Positions 16,827 through 25,306 of a DNA stretch of 64,000 nucleotides are shown here, piece by piece. The notes under the pieces were generated by a model, which made no database searches, was not told the DNA's origin, and was given only the letters and a program-made list of their open reading frames with translations. The translations under genes and the position numbers were made by a program. Source of the DNA: Thermoplasmatales archaeon (GTDB taxonomy: Archaea > Thermoplasmatota > Thermoplasmata > Thermoplasmatales > Thermoplasmataceae); the NCBI GenBank assembly GCA_014874365.1, contig JACWAH010000019.1, positions 1-64,000 on the forward strand, read 5' to 3'. Positions within the stretch are counted from its first letter, which is position 1. Each line of letters starts with the position of its first letter.

Positions 16827-18134
16827 CTAGAGTTTTACCTCCGAAAGATTGGTACCTTTAGTCTCCTTTGATAACAGTGCAGAAACAAGTATGAACAACT
16901 CTCCAATGATGACGAAAATTCCCCACCATGCATAGAACGATGCTGCTGCAAAACCAACTATGAGCAACAGGAAAACTGTGCTCCAATTCCCTAGAATGAA
17001 ACCTCCATTGAAACCAAGCCCAGTTCCTGTGCTCCTGACCTCGGTCGGATACTTTTCACTGAGAAAGGCTGGAATCACCCCGTATATTCCAGTGGTCAGA
17101 AACGCTATAACGCTGGCAAATATCAGTGACCCTGTAAAACCCAGGTCGTGCGTCATAATTAGGAATGTCATTGGTATTGCAGTGATTATGGCAAGTAAAG
17201 AGAATATTATCATAATCTTACGCCGACCAATAAAGTCGCTTAGATACCCAGATAATATGTAACCAATAAGGGAAACCAGGATGGCCGTGATCACCACATA
17301 TATGAAATACGGAAACTTCAGGAAATTGCCAACTGAGAGTACTGTAGGAAAGAATCCAAGCGTAAGGCCATAAACCCAAGCTATTCCGGTCATGGCAAGA
17401 ATGCCCATGAAGATCTCATACATGAGTCTCCGGTTCTCGAGCAGAGTCCTTAACCTGACCTGTTTGGCTTTGTTCCTGGTTTCAAGCCACATAGCCGATT
17501 CAGGCATTTTTAAACGGATTAGGAGCCCTATGACCGCAGGCACAATGCCAATCCAGAACATCCAGCGCCATCCCGTAATGGTAAAGCCCGTTCCAGGAAA
17601 AACATAATGGAGGTACAGGAAAATGACTGCGGCAAGGGTATATCCCAGAGGATATCCACTCTGAATTGCAGCGCCCCAAAGGCCGCGTTTACTTCCCTTT
17701 ACTGATTCCATCAGGATTGACGAACCGTTTCCGTATTCTCCCCCTGCAAATATCCCAGTAATTATCCTGAATAAGAACAGCAGCAGCGGTGCGGCTATTC
17801 CAATAATGGCATAAACGGGCAAAAAACCAGTGGCAAATGTTATAAGACCAAGACCAAGAAGCGTGATTGTCATTGTATTTTTCCGGCCTATCCGATCACC
17901 AAGCCTGCCAAATATCAGGCCCCCAACTGGCCTGAAAATAAAAGTTGTCGTATATATGCTCCATGTACCTATTATTGCAAGTCCATAATTCGCAGGGAAG
18001 AACTGTTCTGCAATTACCGGTACCAGAAGGAACATCATGCTGAGATTAAATGCATCCATGACCCACCCAGCTATGGCGCCGGGGTATACTGACCATGGAT
18101 TGATCCTAGCCAGCGACCGATCTGAAACTTCCAT
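16827..18134 (-). CDS. MFS transporter, metabolite:H+ symporter-like
   Basis: A 435-residue protein with about 12 hydrophobic spans. The loop 2-3 signature RLGDRIGRKNTMTIT near residue 80 and the loop 8-9 copy YLSDFIGRRKIMIIF are typical of the major facilitator superfamily, and the overall pattern (WVMDAFNLSMMFLLVPVI, GGEYGNGSSILMESV, SEKYPTEVRSTGTG) is like the sialate/lactate or metabolite:H+ symporter groups that move organic acids. The precise substrate is unknown. No partner gene is present. Confidence 0.85.
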   Translation of the reverse strand: MEVSDRSLARINPWSVYPGAIAGWVMDAFNLSMMFLLVPVIAEQFFPANYGLAIIGTWSIYTTTFIFRPVGGLIFGRLGDRIGRKNTMTITLLGLGLITFATGFLPVYAIIGIAAPLLLFLFRIITGIFAGGEYGNGSSILMESVKGSKRGLWGAAIQSGYPLGYTLAAVIFLYLHYVFPGTGFTITGWRWMFWIGIVPAVIGLLIRLKMPESAMWLETRNKAKQVRLRTLLENRRLMYEIFMGILAMTGIAWVYGLTLGFFPTVLSVGNFLKFPYFIYVVITAILVSLIGYILSGYLSDFIGRRKIMIIFSLLAIITAIPMTFLIMTHDLGFTGSLIFASVIAFLTTGIYGVIPAFLSEKYPTEVRSTGTGLGFNGGFILGNWSTVFLLLIVGFAAASFYAWWGIFVIIGELFILVSALLSKETKGTNLSEVKL

Positions 18135-18398
18135 GGAAATGAAACTTTACCACATATTAAAGCACTTCTATTTCCTGTAAAAGCTCAACAATCTGAAGTT
18201 ATCCCAGGTCATATTCAAAGTATCAAGAAATCAAGTGATACCTAGCGCAGATTGAATTTGAGTTGATAAGCTTCATTTTCTGCCTTTTTTCTTCTCAAAA
18301 AGGCCATCCCAACATGCACAACTGAAGCGTATTGAGGGATTGTGAGAAATAAGTTTCAAAGGTATCAAATTCCTGTTGACTTTTTTCGTTCGTTTTAA

Positions 18399-18593
18399 TT
18401 ATCTTCTTATATCCACGCACTGTGCATTTATAAATTCACAAAGCAGCATCGTTCCCACTGCCCTGCCGCCGCTAATCTCATTCAAAAGCCATACGATTTG
18501 ATCAATTTTTAAGTTAACATTGCCATTGAGAATTGTAGAGACAGCGTTCTTCATAGAAAAAGCAGACAGGAAGTTATTAAGGCACCATGCCAA
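18399..18593 (-). pseudogene. Possible remnant of a zinc-type alcohol dehydrogenase C-terminus
   Basis: A 64-codon open frame ends with NLKIDQIVWLLNEISGGRAVGTMLL. This resembles the last segment of medium-chain dehydrogenases (a helix, then the S-G-K/R-A-V-G strand). No catalytic or cofactor domain remains nearby, so it would be a decayed tail. The match is from memory and weak. The rest of 18135-18626 has only AT-rich sequence without a gene I can support. Confidence 0.25.
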
Positions 18594-18626
18594 ACAATTA
18601 TGATGTTATTTCACTGGTGTGAACAT

Positions 18627-19820
18627 TCATTCTGCAGTCTTATTAACATTAGATTTCTTACAGATCAAATAATTGTTTTCATGTTTTAAAATGTAAACCG
18701 TGTCTCCAGATTCTGCACCAGAATTTAATTTCCTCACCAGAGGGTAATATTCTTCAGGTGGAACATTGAACCTGGGAATAACTTTTCTTGCACCGAGATT
18801 TGATATCGCGGTTAGCAGACCATCATAATTAGACTCAAAGATAATTTCGAAATGCTCTCCTGGAACCTCAGGCATGCCAGTTTCCGAGGATAAGACCAAT
18901 CTTCTATCATCCCTGCTCACGATCCTTGCATCCTCATCCTGAAGGAATAGGTGCAGCAAACCCGATTTGACCAGAGCAGGATCGGGTATACAAAGTGCAA
19001 CCGATAGACCGGGTTCAAGTTCAATGGGCTTTGGTTCTCCTGTCACAGATACGCCCTGCGGAAGAATCAACGCAGATCTAGTCCCTTTGGCTAGGGTCTG
19101 TGAATAGAATGTGAGCCTTGATACCGCCCCTGCAACACTAATGAATTCAAGTTCTCCAGGAAACTCTATAGATTCCGGCCGCATCATTATCGGAAGATCA
19201 AAAGCTATCCCCTTCACCTTTTGGATCAAGTGGTGATAGATTACTCTTGGATCAGGTGTCAGGGTGGATAAATCTGACTTCTTTCCTTCTCCTCTGAGCG
19301 GATCAGAAAATATTACGGTATTTTTGTCCAGAACCAGGTTATCCTCGTTACCAGGGTAGGTGAAATTCATGAAACTTACTTTGGAATCTTCGTAGGAAAT
19401 TCTGTTGATCATAGAGAGAAGATATCTTTGTTTAACGGCTTCAACGCCCACAGTATCCGAGTGCATTCCAAAGAAAATTGACTGCATTCCTGCACCGGAT
19501 CCAATATCAACAATTTTGCTTTCTTTCAATCTTTCACTTCTGTATTTTGAGATAATCTCCGGAGTGGAATACCTGGAAGAATACTGATCCAGCCACAATC
19601 TTTCCGGGTTTGTGAATCTCCTGGAGGCTGAAATCCTCCCCTTGGCAAGTTCAATTTTGAATTGACCTATTGAAGAATTATCCTTCATAAATGCCAGTAT
19701 TTTTCGGGGTTCCCACCCGGCTCTCAGTTCTGACGAAATGACATCTATCTCTTTGGAGACCTCTTCCCTATAGCTGTCGTTTTTTAGAATCCTCTCCAGG
19801 AAATCGGTCTCAATACTCAT
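18627..19820 (-). CDS. Class I SAM-dependent methyltransferase with THUMP-like domain
   Basis: 397 residues. Motif I VDIGSGAGMQSIFFGMHS near residue 98 binds S-adenosylmethionine, followed by VGVEAVKQRYLLSMINR and a motif-IV-like FSDPLRGEG. The C-terminus (SNLGARKVIPRFNVPPEEYY, then YILKHENNYLICKK) matches the THUMP-like tail domain found in a group of archaeal and bacterial methyltransferases of unknown substrate. An RNA substrate is a reasonable guess. It is divergent from purC; the 49-base gap must hold both promoters. Confidence 0.8.
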   Translation of the reverse strand: MSIETDFLERILKNDSYREEVSKEIDVISSELRAGWEPRKILAFMKDNSSIGQFKIELAKGRISASRRFTNPERLWLDQYSSRYSTPEIISKYRSERLKESKIVDIGSGAGMQSIFFGMHSDTVGVEAVKQRYLLSMINRISYEDSKVSFMNFTYPGNEDNLVLDKNTVIFSDPLRGEGKKSDLSTLTPDPRVIYHHLIQKVKGIAFDLPIMMRPESIEFPGELEFISVAGAVSRLTFYSQTLAKGTRSALILPQGVSVTGEPKPIELEPGLSVALCIPDPALVKSGLLHLFLQDEDARIVSRDDRRLVLSSETGMPEVPGEHFEIIFESNYDGLLTAISNLGARKVIPRFNVPPEEYYPLVRKLNSGAESGDTVYILKHENNYLICKKSNVNKTAE

Positions 19821-19869
19821 CGATCTATATCAATGGTAAATATAATCTGTTATCGCGCTCTTTCGGATC

Positions 19870-20775
19870 ATGGAGGAAGGCACGCTTATAATAAAGGGAA
19901 AAGTGAAAGATGTCTACGATCTTGGAGATAGACTCCTTTTCAAGTTCAGTGACAGAATATCTGTCTTTGACAAAATTATTCCCAGCCGGGTCCCCGATAA
20001 AGGAAAGGCACTTTGCCGTACCTCAGCTTTCTGGTTCGAGAAGCTCAGGGCCAGATCGATCAAGAATCACCTTATAAAAGCTACGGAACAGGAAATGGAA
20101 GTGATCAAGTTCAATGTTGTCGAACATGTTGACCAAAAAATACACGCAGGCTATTTGCTTCCATTGGAATTCGTGGTAAGGTATTATGTGGCGGGGTCAC
20201 TCCATGATAAGCTGAAAGCTGGAAAACTGGATTTCAAGTCCCTTGGATTCAGTAAATTCCCGGATTATGGCGAAAAACTTCCCGATCCATTCCTTGAAGT
20301 CACTACGAAGTTCGAGAAATTTGACAGGTATCTGCAATTCGAGGAAGCTCGCGAAATTGCGGGATTACACAGATACGAGTTGGACGAAATAATGGAGTTG
20401 TGCATGAAGATAGATCGGATTATAGACAACCAGGTCAGCAAAAGCGGGTTGATTCACGCGGATGGGAAAAAGGAGTTCGCGCTAGGATACGAGAGAGAAC
20501 CAATAGTTGTTGATACATTCGGCACCCTGGACGAGGACAGGTTCTGGGAGAAAGAAAAGCTGGACAAAGGGGAAATCAAGGAGCTTTCAAAGGAGTTTGT
20601 AAGGCAGTATTACCGTTCTTCAGGCTATCATGAGGAACTATATTCAAAACGGTCAAAGGGAGAAAAGGAACCAGATATAGCGCCTCTTCCTGAAAGCATT
20701 GTGAATGATGTTTCCTCATTATACAGGAGTATGTACGAGAGGCTGACAGGTCAAAAATGGTCTGGCGGCAATTGA
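19870..20775 (+). CDS. purC: Phosphoribosylaminoimidazole-succinocarboxamide synthase
   Basis: 301 residues. It joins aspartate to CAIR in purine biosynthesis using ATP. Family motifs are visible in order: KGKVKDVYDLGDRLLFKFSD at the start, PLEFVVRYYVAGSLHDKL in the middle, and SGLIHADGKKEFALGYE followed by VDTFGTLDEDRFW near residue 215. The length is that of the longer PurC form, with a C-terminal extension. purB lies elsewhere in the window (39.3 kb). Confidence 0.95.
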   Translation: MEEGTLIIKGKVKDVYDLGDRLLFKFSDRISVFDKIIPSRVPDKGKALCRTSAFWFEKLRARSIKNHLIKATEQEMEVIKFNVVEHVDQKIHAGYLLPLEFVVRYYVAGSLHDKLKAGKLDFKSLGFSKFPDYGEKLPDPFLEVTTKFEKFDRYLQFEEAREIAGLHRYELDEIMELCMKIDRIIDNQVSKSGLIHADGKKEFALGYEREPIVVDTFGTLDEDRFWEKEKLDKGEIKELSKEFVRQYYRSSGYHEELYSKRSKGEKEPDIAPLPESIVNDVSSLYRSMYERLTGQKWSGGN

Positions 20776-20846
20776 CTGGTAGCAGTTCATATTAATTTTC
20801 GGTTGTGAAACCGGTAATATACCTGGTAACAGGATGGTTTTAGCAG

Positions 20847-21191
20847 TTGGTTCCATATGAAACCATAGGGACGATTAGAATGACAAAGGTGTTGAAAGGA
20901 GAAAAGAGGAACGGAAAAACATACTATAGGCTATACGACCAGAAGCGTGTTAACGGAAAGGTGAGATCCAAGTACATAGGATATATTGGCAAGGATCCGA
21001 AGGCAAAATCTGAGGTAACATATTCCGTTGTTATCAAGTACGTGGACAGGCTGATGAGTGCAGAGATCCCCGACTCAGAAGTACATGAAATGCTGAAGGA
21101 GATAGGCATAGATGCCCATATCACGCCAATAACGAAGATCGTGCTTGAGAATTACCGCAACAGGCAGAAGATATTCCTGAGGGTAGCTTGA
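20847..21191 (+). pseudogene. Transposase upstream ORF (part of decayed IS)
   Basis: 114 codons, most likely from the ATG at 20880 (MTKVLKGEKRNGKTYYRLYD). The protein is basic, with VNGKVRSKYIGYIGKDPKA resembling N-terminal regions of IS transposases that read cognate ends. Its stop overlaps the TTG of the next frame by four bases, so the two may have been translated together or may be one gene split by a frameshift. Confidence 0.5.
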
Positions 21192-21838
21192 AGCGGCACT
21201 TCAAGACATCGCTGAAGAAATCCCTTTCAAGCTCATTGGACCTTCAACCATACAGGACCTATGAGAGAGCGGTAAGATCCGTGGAGCATAGTAAGTTCAC
21301 GGCAGTACACCATGAGATGCACTGCCCTGAACATGGAAAGTTCAGGGTGGAAGGTCTTGTGAACATAGTTGCGAGAGGATGCACCTATGTCAATGACGTC
21401 ATGGTGGAAGCAGCGAAGCTCAGATTCCTGAATGGAAGGAGCAGCCCCGAAATATCCGGAGATCTTGAAGTAGGTATATCCGATCGACACGTAACTAACG
21501 TGAGCAACCTGGCACTCTCCATATTCAGGGAGATACATGCCGATCATGAAGGAGCTATCGGGAAGCGGATGTCCTCTTACATCCTGCAGATTGATAGCAC
21601 AGTTGATTCTGAATCCGCCATGAAAGCAGCCATAGAGGATGTTTTCCCGAAAGTACCAGGGGCAGTGTGCAGGTTCCACCTCCTCCGGGATCTGGGGAAG
21701 GACATGATGGAATCCATGCACATATCGCTTGGGAAGATCATCTCCGATTCCAGGATAAGGTCTAAGCTCAGGGAGAGCATGGAATCCTTCTCCGATTGGA
21801 GCGATTCCATGGCATCCGAGATTGGAAGCGGATTCTGA
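21188..21838 (+). pseudogene. Transposase catalytic ORF, truncated
   Basis: 216 codons with a Cys/His N-terminal part (MHCPEHGKFRVEG) and a DDE-like core (LQIDSTVDSE, CRFHLLRDLG). It stops early. The downstream frame continues recognisably after the stop (EFIEISASSIVSDLLGQ, stop, FSSGYGFPLSLRHLEFVEG), showing that the enzyme is no longer intact. Confidence 0.55.
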
Positions 21839-22123
21839 AGCGACAGGTCAGAATTTATTGAGATATCCGCTTCCTCGATCGTATCGGATCTGCTGGGACA
21901 GTGATTCAGTTCCGGCTACGGTTTCCCCCTCTCACTGAGGCACCTGGAGTTCGTTGAGGGGGAATATAATTGATCCTCAAGGACAAGATGCCAGAGACCC
22001 CCTACACAGATGAACTGTGGGACCCCATTAAGAGATCAAACGCAAGTCAACTCACACAGCTTTTAGGGCATAATTCTGACAGCCGATTTCCGCCATAGAC
22101 CTTCCATGAGAGTAGCTGCATGA

Positions 22124-22186
22124 ATGAAGAAATCCTTGTTTTGGAGGAGGAGAAAAAAAGGTTCGCTGGCGGTGGGAGCACTGGGA
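22124..22186 (+). repeat. Direct repeat R1 (diverged copy)
   Basis: It shares TGAAGAAATC at its left end and GTGGGAGCACTGGGA at its right end with the repeats at 23891 and 24857, with 47 bases between the two boxes (45 and 46 in the others). The middle has diverged. It lies between the decayed transposase and the AbiE operon. Confidence 0.5.
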
Positions 22187-22286
22187 ACCGATCGCCTTTT
22201 GAACACGATCCACCTCCCCGAAGCTCGTTTCTTAAGAAGCAATTCAATGTTGGTAGCCGTCGCTTTGTACTATTGTATGCCGTAAT

Positions 22287-22302
22287 ACATACAAAAGTAT
22301 GT
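22287..22302 (+). promoter_or_regulatory. Inverted repeat operator before abiEi
   Basis: ACATAC and GTATGT are perfect 6-base arms around AAAA, 14 bases before the ATG at 22317. Another GTATG half-site lies at 22275. AbiEi antitoxins studied in bacteria bind inverted repeats before their own gene, so this is a likely autoregulatory operator (inference). Confidence 0.5.
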
Positions 22303-22316
22303 TTTATTATATACGG

Positions 22317-23006
22317 ATGTATTCTATCTATGTGAAGAGAGAAGAGTTCATCGATTACCTTAGGGCCAATAAGATCCGGGTTTTCAACATTCACACCGCA
22401 GCAAGAATCTCAGGTAAACCTGAAAAATACATGTCTATGCGATTATCAACCATGCCACACGTGAGACGTGCGACAAGGGGTATCTACTATCTGGATGATG
22501 CGACTATACAGGAAATAGTGTCAAATATAGTCTCTCCGTGTTACATAAGTCTCTTGTCATCCTTTTTCATCCATGGAGTCACGACCCAATTACCCATAGA
22601 GATTCAGGTCATGACATCAGTGCAGCACAAGTCTGTAGAAGTAGAGGGATACAGCATCAGATTTATCAAGCTGAATCAGAGTAGGTTATTCGGTTATTCG
22701 AAAATTGACGGATCGATGGTGGCGGATTTGGAAAAAGGAATTGTCGATTCTCTATATCTGAATACATACTCAGATGAAACGCTTGACGTGATTCGTAATA
22801 ATCTCGATCTTATAGACAAGGGGAGACTTGTAAAATACGGCATTCGAATGCAATCTAGATCGACTGCCAGCAGACTTGGCTTTGCAATGGAGAGATGCGG
22901 CATAAGTGCATCGAAACTGGAATCAATGAAATCGGTAAGGTACGTCAAGCTCGGGGCAGGCGGAGAAATGAAAGACAAGAAATGGAGAGTGTCATATGCA
23001 GAATAA
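22317..23006 (+). CDS. AbiEi-type antitoxin (type IV toxin-antitoxin)
   Basis: 229 residues from the ATG at 22317 (MYSIYVKREEFIDYLRANKI); an in-frame start at 22299 would lie inside the operator. The N-terminal winged-helix segment (FNIHTAARISGKPEKYMSMRL) and the following YYLDDATIQEIVSN fit AbiEi antitoxins, which repress their operon. The C-terminal half has the LEKGIVDSLYL region typical of this family. The gene overlaps the toxin gene by 11 bases. It sits in the accessory island between repeats R1 and R2. Confidence 0.78.
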   Translation: MYSIYVKREEFIDYLRANKIRVFNIHTAARISGKPEKYMSMRLSTMPHVRRATRGIYYLDDATIQEIVSNIVSPCYISLLSSFFIHGVTTQLPIEIQVMTSVQHKSVEVEGYSIRFIKLNQSRLFGYSKIDGSMVADLEKGIVDSLYLNTYSDETLDVIRNNLDLIDKGRLVKYGIRMQSRSTASRLGFAMERCGISASKLESMKSVRYVKLGAGGEMKDKKWRVSYAE

Positions 23007-23733
23007 GAGTGATCTTCTATCTGCCCCGGTTGATTTTAATCTCTATCAGAAGGAGAAGGACTACCTACAACACCTGATCTTGTCCAGAATATATTCCAGA
23101 GTTGGGAATGAGTTGACTTTTAAGGGTGGTACTGCTCTTCAGAAATGCTATGGCCTGAACAGATTTTCAGAAGACCTAGACTTCACCCAGTCTGGTCACA
23201 TGAGATTTGAAAAAGTGGAGGGCTCGCTGAAAGATGTTGCGAGATTCTATCCCAGTTCTTTTGCAAAGGAAGCTGGAAAAAACGCTGTCGGCTACAAAGT
23301 GAAAGTTGAGGGCCCACTTTTCCGTGGTCCAATAACCTTGCAGACCGTAAGAATTGAGATCAGTACGCGAGAACAACCAGCTCTACCTGCAATAAATCGC
23401 ATTGTAAACCCTGTCTATACAGATTTACAACCTTATTCGGTCTTGGTCATGGACCTCAGGGAAATCCTGTCTGAGAAAATCAGAGCCTTGATGACGAGAA
23501 CCAAGGCAAGGGATCTCTACGATTTCCATTTCCTTCTCAAGAAGCAGATCGTTCTGGATCCTTCACTGGCTGATAAAAAACTCCAATTCTATAACAAGAA
23601 ATATGATCCTGGAGCTCTTCTTTCTAAGGTGGAGCATCTCAAACCTCAATGGGAAGAAGTTCTGCCCAGCCTTTTGAAGACTGTTCCAGATTTCGATACC
23701 GTTATTTCTGACCTGAAGAAATATCTGGAATGA
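22996..23733 (+). CDS. AbiEii/AbiGii-type nucleotidyltransferase toxin
   Basis: 245 residues. LTFKGGTALQKCYGLNRFSE followed by DLDF (residues ~36-58) is the nucleotidyltransferase core with the GG[ST] loop and DxD metal ligands. Later SEKIRALMTRTKARDLYD is the second conserved AbiEii block, and the helical C-terminus completes the toxin fold. Known relatives transfer nucleotides to tRNA or other RNA and halt growth; the target here is unknown. All key residues appear present, so it is likely functional. Confidence 0.88.
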   Translation: MQNKSDLLSAPVDFNLYQKEKDYLQHLILSRIYSRVGNELTFKGGTALQKCYGLNRFSEDLDFTQSGHMRFEKVEGSLKDVARFYPSSFAKEAGKNAVGYKVKVEGPLFRGPITLQTVRIEISTREQPALPAINRIVNPVYTDLQPYSVLVMDLREILSEKIRALMTRTKARDLYDFHFLLKKQIVLDPSLADKKLQFYNKKYDPGALLSKVEHLKPQWEEVLPSLLKTVPDFDTVISDLKKYLE

Positions 23734-23890
23734 CTCGATCGTGCCTTTCAGGCCAGGGATCGCCTTGAGGGAGATACGTGGCTGTTCGAAACATCCTATG
23801 AGATTGGATTTGCAGGTCGAGCTGCATGAACTGTATAAACTGATTCGACAAACCTATTTTCTACAAGGTGAGGATGCAATCGCCACATAA

Positions 23891-23946
23891 CTGAAGAAAT
23901 CTTAGTTTCAGAAATCGGAGAAAAGCTTCACCTAACGTGGGAGCAC
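23891..23946 (+). repeat. Direct repeat R2
   Basis: 23891-23933 matches 24857-24899 at 42 of 43 positions, and GTGGGAGCAC follows three bases later in this copy and four bases later in the other. It separates the AbiE operon from the PIN/VapBC part of the island. Forward frames over R2 read EEILVSEIGEKLHL, so the repeat may derive from coding sequence. Confidence 0.75.
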
Positions 23947-24018
23947 CGCGAGCAGAATCTGGTTCTGTATTCGTTACGTAAACGGAATCTAAATAGTTGG
24001 TCAAATTGTTAGTCTATT

Positions 24019-24165
24019 AATGACACCAGTAGTGTAAGATGATGAGGGAGAGCCTGGATTCCTAAAAGATCTGTACAATAGCGATGCGTTCTTAACACCC
24101 GCTTCACATTTTGAGGTCATCAGAGGTCAAATCGCAGGGCGTGATTATTTATTGGGTCACTTTAG
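24019..24165 (+). pseudogene. Broken PIN-domain (VapC-like) gene remnant
   Basis: NDTSSV at 24019-24036, the usual N-terminal PIN motif with its metal-binding Asp, is followed by two stop codons and then, in the same forward direction, GFLKDLYNSDAFLTPASHFE and VIRGQIAGRDYLLGHF. This resembles the first third of a VapC toxin. The frame is broken and the rest is lost where the intact vapC begins on the other strand. Confidence 0.4.
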
Positions 24166-24555
24166 CTCCACTACTTGCAGGCCAGCACCCACTGCAGCTT
24201 TCGCCTGTACGCGATCGGCTGTTACCAGAGTCTCTTTTCTCATCATAGCCAGTTGAATAAACATTGAGTCGTACACAGTTAGTTTCAACTTTATTCCAAG
24301 GAAGATTGCGTCATAAAGCAATGGCATTTCGTCCTCAATTAAGACCATAGTCCTCAGGGAGTCAACAATTGGTCGGAGGTCTTCTAACGCAACATCGTCC
24401 TTCAAGACTTTCTTCCAGAGTGCATTTCCAGTTTCAATGAGGGCAAAACCCAAAGTTCTGCCAGAAAGTACGTATTCACCTGCCTCTTCCCATCCAGGTT
24501 CGTGGCTCACGTACTTCACAATGACAGAGGAATCAATGACCTGCGTCCCTATCAT
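24157..24555 (-). CDS. vapC: PIN-domain ribonuclease toxin VapC
   Basis: About 132 residues from the ATG at 24555 (MIGTQVIDSSVIVKYVSHEP). PIN acidic residues are visible as VIDSS (first Asp), the Glu in ALIETGNALWKKV, YDSMFIQLA (Asp) and LVTADRVQAKAA (Asp). The family cleaves tRNA or rRNA and is held in check by VapB. The start lies inside the vapB gene (23-base overlap), the usual antitoxin-first order. Confidence 0.88.
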   Translation of the reverse strand: MIGTQVIDSSVIVKYVSHEPGWEEAGEYVLSGRTLGFALIETGNALWKKVLKDDVALEDLRPIVDSLRTMVLIEDEMPLLYDAIFLGIKLKLTVYDSMFIQLAMMRKETLVTADRVQAKAAVGAGLQVVELK

Positions 24556-24763
24556 CCCTAACGCTTTTTGCTGCGAAGCCTGGTTCCGAAGGCCTGACTC
24601 GTACCCTGATAATTCCATCCAGTTTCTCTTTGCTTTGAATGGCTGTAAGTTGCTGTGCCATTATATGGATGTATTCCCTTAATCTATCAGGTGGGTTTAT
24701 ACCGCCTTCTACCAGCCTTTTGTAGACTTCATCATCAATGCGTATGCTGATTACCTTGCTCAT
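24533..24763 (-). CDS. vapB: Ribbon-helix-helix antitoxin VapB
   Basis: About 76 residues from the ATG at 24763 (MSKVISIRIDDEVYKRLVEG). The strand ISIRID followed by two helices is the ribbon-helix-helix DNA-binding fold; the C-terminal tail should wrap the VapC toxin. A short palindrome GTATAC lies at the start codon region. The gene precedes and overlaps vapC. Confidence 0.82.
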   Translation of the reverse strand: MSKVISIRIDDEVYKRLVEGGINPPDRLREYIHIMAQQLTAIQSKEKLDGIIRVRVRPSEPGFAAKSVRDDRDAGH

Positions 24764-24856
24764 GTATACACATTGTTTTCTTAAGTTTAAACCTTCCGCA
24801 AACAAGTGTTTACAGAAGACCTAGGTTTTCATTGCAACTTTTCATTAGCCCTGTGC

Positions 24857-24913
24857 CTGAAGAAATCTTAGTTTCAGAAATCTGAGAAAAGCTTCACCTG
24901 TCAGTGGGAGCAC
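24857..24913 (+). repeat. Direct repeat R3
   Basis: Near-identical to R2 (42 of 43 positions, then GTGGGAGCAC). It lies between the vapBC promoter side and the integrase remnant, so R2 and R3 bracket the broken PIN gene and vapBC. Confidence 0.75.
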
Positions 24914-24936
24914 TGGGATACATACCCTATTTTCTT

Positions 24937-25137
24937 CTAACTCAAACCGCATATCATCACCTCTTCTTCACGAAAAAATTTCGAGAACGCGTCCTTGATT
25001 GTGCTTGAATGGTACTGCTCTGCCAGGTGCACGTAGATCATTGAGATCTGGAGTTCGCTGTGGCCAAGTTGCTTTGCGATTGTGATAACCGGAACACTGA
25101 GAACCGATCCATACTCGGATGAAACCGTTGAATCCAC
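24937..25137 (-). pseudogene. Tyrosine recombinase (integrase) C-terminal remnant
   Basis: The reverse strand keeps the last part of a phage-type integrase: ITIAKQLGHSELQISMIYVH, including the LGH box and the presumed nucleophile Tyr. The catalytic Arg boxes upstream are not recognisable and no full-length frame exists. It probably once moved the island, and it is adjacent to repeat R3. Confidence 0.6.
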
Positions 25138-25306
25138 CTATATTGCAAGGAAAACAGAGCTTATACGGAGAGAAGGAAATGATGTGAGGCATGACAGTTT
25201 TTTGCCGCCATAGTCAAAAATGGTAAAACTTAAATTATGGAATGAGTGGAACCGAGGCGCTCCACTTGACTTTCGGTAACGTTACGCGTAAAAAATGAAT
25301 TTGGGA

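Larger units (their letters stand above)
20847..22080 (+). mobile_element. Decayed insertion sequence, two-ORF transposase
   Basis: Two overlapping frames (20847-21191 and 21188-21838, overlap of four bases) are followed by further coding pieces in shifting frames to about 22080, so the transposase is broken by stops and frameshifts. The second frame has a DDE-type pattern: YILQIDSTVDSE near the first catalytic Asp and FPKVPGAVCRFHLLRDLGKD, as in mutator/ISL3-like enzymes. The two-ORF layout would suit the ISA1214-type group seen in archaea, but the family is not certain. No inverted repeat ends were identified. Confidence 0.6.
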
